Shown: positions 61,861-64,000 of the stretch, one piece after another | Layout: the number at the start of each line of letters is the position of its first letter | How positions within the stretch are numbered: the stretch's first letter is position 1 | NCBI GenBank assembly: GCA_036362985.1 | Contig: JAYGXS010000004.1 | Location: forward strand, 71,814,317-71,878,316 | Length of the DNA stretch: 64,000 nt | Direction of reading: 5' to 3' | DNA from: Ligula intestinalis | Taxonomy: Eukaryota > Platyhelminthes > Cestoda > Diphyllobothriidea > Diphyllobothriidae | Notes under the pieces: model-generated | The model's input: only the letters and a program-made list of their open reading frames with translations | The model's database searches: none | Told to the model about the DNA's origin: nothing | Translations under genes and position numbers: made by a program

Positions 61861-63305
61861 AAACCGTGATTATATTTTTTCCTGAAGGGATTATCCAACG
61901 CTTTTACAAGCGTATGCTGTCAATAAGAGCCACTAACAAATTATTAAAAGAGCTTAACTAATTTCCATGCATTTTGGTTGCGTATGGCTTGTCCAATGCC
62001 AGTCAAATTCCTACAAGATCCTTGTAGAATCCGTGTTCGAAAAGCGCGGTTTCTAAAGTTATAACCTTGTCACCACGGCATTCACGCGGAAGTAACCTTC
62101 ACTCATCTCGTGTGATTGCTTATTAAGAGGAATTGAGACAGAGTTTTTCTTAAAGGTATCTAAGGGTACAAGATTGTCAGTAGACAATAAGCAATCTGCA
62201 ATGATTCTAGTTATTAACATTCCTCGTATGTCTCTAGCTGACCTGAAGGCCGATGATTGCAACACAGCGGTAAGTTCGAACCCTGTGCTTCCTCTATACA
62301 GCAAAATTTGTCTTGTTACCCGGTTCTAATGGCAAAGAGGAGGATTACGCACAACTTTACAAGTCTGGTTTTGCACGAGGTTGTCGTAGCGCACTTTAGT
62401 CATATGCCTTCACACGAATGCAGCCGATAGTTTAAAGGCGATATTCGCCATGTCGTGTTGATTCATACTGCCGGAACATTTGAAGCCTTCGACTTTGACG
62501 CCAGTGAACTGATTTGGCTTTGTGGTGCACCTTCTCTCAAATTATGTAATCTGGCTTCTACCGTATTGTAGTAATCAGCAAAGAATTGACTTCCGTACCA
62601 ACTTTAAAATTGCGAAATCTCAATATCGAGCAACTTCTTTGGCGATGATCGGCAATGTGAGCAGGCTTTGAGCATCAGAGACAATAATGGCTGTTATATA
62701 GGAGCTAAAATTAAATTTACGATATTAACTTGTTTAAATACATCAATTGAGAGTGAAAGGCATGCCCACGATATACAACTCTCAGGAAACGTGACGATTG
62801 AGGACGAACTGATCGCTGTTCCTGATAAGCAAGCACACTGAAGGCGAAAGCAAAACAATATATAGTTAGGTTAGAGTCCAGTTAAGGCTGCGTCTGAAGA
62901 TATTACTAAAGTTGGCAACATCCATAGGCTTACCTCTAAACATTAACGTATACCAGCCAGTCATACATTGTACATACTCGGAAGAAGAAACGATCACTGG
63001 AACAAGAGGTTTATTGTATTGACGTTTTCGATTCCCTCGGGAGCCATACGCATGTCTCACACTTTTCTTCTATCACCTTTTCTCCTCTATTGGCAATTGT
63101 ACATACTGTGTTCCGCTGACCAAGCTTGCGCTATCTTTTTCGATAAGTGAACTATAGGACCCTATTTAAATATCAGTTCAGAAGTATCTGCAATACCACA
63201 CTGTGTTACTCTTGGAGAGTTTGTTTTCATACGGAAGCTCATTTATCAGAAAGTGTACCTTAAATTTAACTGTAAGATGCCTGCATATATAGACAGGCAG
63301 ACGTA
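61861..63305. other. AT-rich unassigned sequence
   Basis: No gene or repeat recognised. Open frames at 62059-62304 and 62866-63150 lack motifs. Confidence 0.4.
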
Positions 63306-63309
63306 AATT

Positions 63310-63480
63310 ACTGGCCAAGACAAAGTAGACTGAAATGTCTCCTTCTGGCTTACTAGTCTAAATCAGCGAGGTATGCCAAAATACAGGGGAGTGAGAATCG
63401 AGGTTTGAACCCGTGACTTTTTATTAAGAATTCCAAAATCCTAATCACTTAGTCAGGAGCTCGTAACTGGTCTGGTTTCG
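63310..63480 (-). repeat. SINE-like family 1 unit, minus, diverged
   Basis: Minus strand: CCAGTTACGAGCTCCTGAC, AAGTCACGGGTTCAAACCTC (good B-box), CGCTGATTTAGACTAGTAAG, CCAGAAGGAGACATTTCAGT. The hammerhead region is recognisable by AGTAAGCCAGAAG but unpaired. Confidence 0.7.
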
Positions 63481-64000
63481 TTTAGGAATATGACAGATGG
63501 GTACTTATCAATCGGTATGGTATTCACTCGTACCGAAGTTTCCTTTTGGTTCTCTCTCGAGTACTGTCGGCAACCGCTCAATCGCTAGCATAAATCATTG
63601 GCAGAAATAAATAGGTTTGCGAAAATGACCCATAAGACCGAAGTGACCATTTCAGATTTATGAGCTATCGTCGGACAGTCCACTTGTGCAACCGCACCAA
63701 CTGGCAACAATCCATTGAACGACACTTATCACCTGAAAATAAGTTCAGTGGAGAACGGTAGGGCTAGGGTCTATCGAAGAACGGTTGTGAAGTTATTATC
63801 TAAGCTAAAGAGATAAAAATGACATTTCCGCTGTTAACTTAACATTTTAAAAATGCTAGTTGAAGCAAACCGCAGTTGGGCTTGCATAAAAACCTAGATA
63901 TCACTTTTCTAGGCGTTTTTTTCAATATTGCTAGATAATCTCACAAATATCTGCCCTGTTAGCTGAGAATGAAACCAAAATAACATAAATTACGGTTTCT
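63481..64000. other. Unassigned sequence
   Basis: No gene recognised. 63640-63680 on the minus strand may be a further SINE-like scrap. Confidence 0.35.

Overview
This is nuclear DNA from a metazoan, and the repeat content points to a parasitic flatworm, most likely a diphyllobothriid-type tapeworm. The species is inferred. What is seen directly is CR1-clade LINEs, many Penelope-like elements (PLEs) with GIY-YIG endonucleases and hammerhead-ribozyme-like termini, a Helitron remnant, and tRNA-derived SINE-like repeats. No complete host gene could be recognised. The window reads as intergenic or intronic DNA built from old, interrupted mobile elements, and nearly every open frame of interest belongs to one of them. 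Only two weak host-exon candidates are offered (22623-22949 + and 57347-57493 -).

Layout. 0.5-15 kb is LINE-dominated. A nearly full-length CR1 element lies on the minus strand (694-5310), with a 5' tandem repeat, a repeat-rich ORF1-like region, an endonuclease and a reverse transcriptase (RT) missing its catalytic core. It is head-to-head with a 5'-truncated relative on the plus strand (5625-8403). Two further CR1 copies follow (9560-11410 + and 12293-15080 -). 15.7-22 kb is PLE territory: one copy with RT and endonuclease has ~0.6 kb inverted arms (15690-18345), followed by two decayed copies whose ends carry hammerhead-like cores. 23.1-24.1 kb is an unexplained inverted repeat. 24-36 kb is AT-rich and mostly featureless, with scattered SINE-like units and a PLE endonuclease remnant. 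36-44 kb holds a CR1 scrap, a Helitron N-terminal region, a ~525 bp tandem duplication, SINE-like units and a PLE 3' end with a GAA microsatellite. 44.4-45.2 kb is a ~730 bp near-palindrome, and 45.5-51.5 kb has more PLE debris. 51.7-64 kb alternates SINE-like units, GC-rich repeats, two PLE copies and AT-rich unknown DNA.

Main point of interest. The commonest tRNA-like repeat has a central segment that folds as a hammerhead ribozyme: a conserved CTGATGA box, a short stem II, a GAAA box, and a helix I closed by GACTGG and CCAGTC. Some copies show compensating changes. Several copies are in head-to-tail pairs, the organisation expected of self-cleaving retrozyme or Sm-alpha-like retroposons. 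The PLE ends carry other hammerhead-like cores, usually with an ACGT palindrome beside the GAAA box. So two unrelated retroelement classes here seem to use small self-cleaving motifs, and several PLE insertions form large inverted structures.
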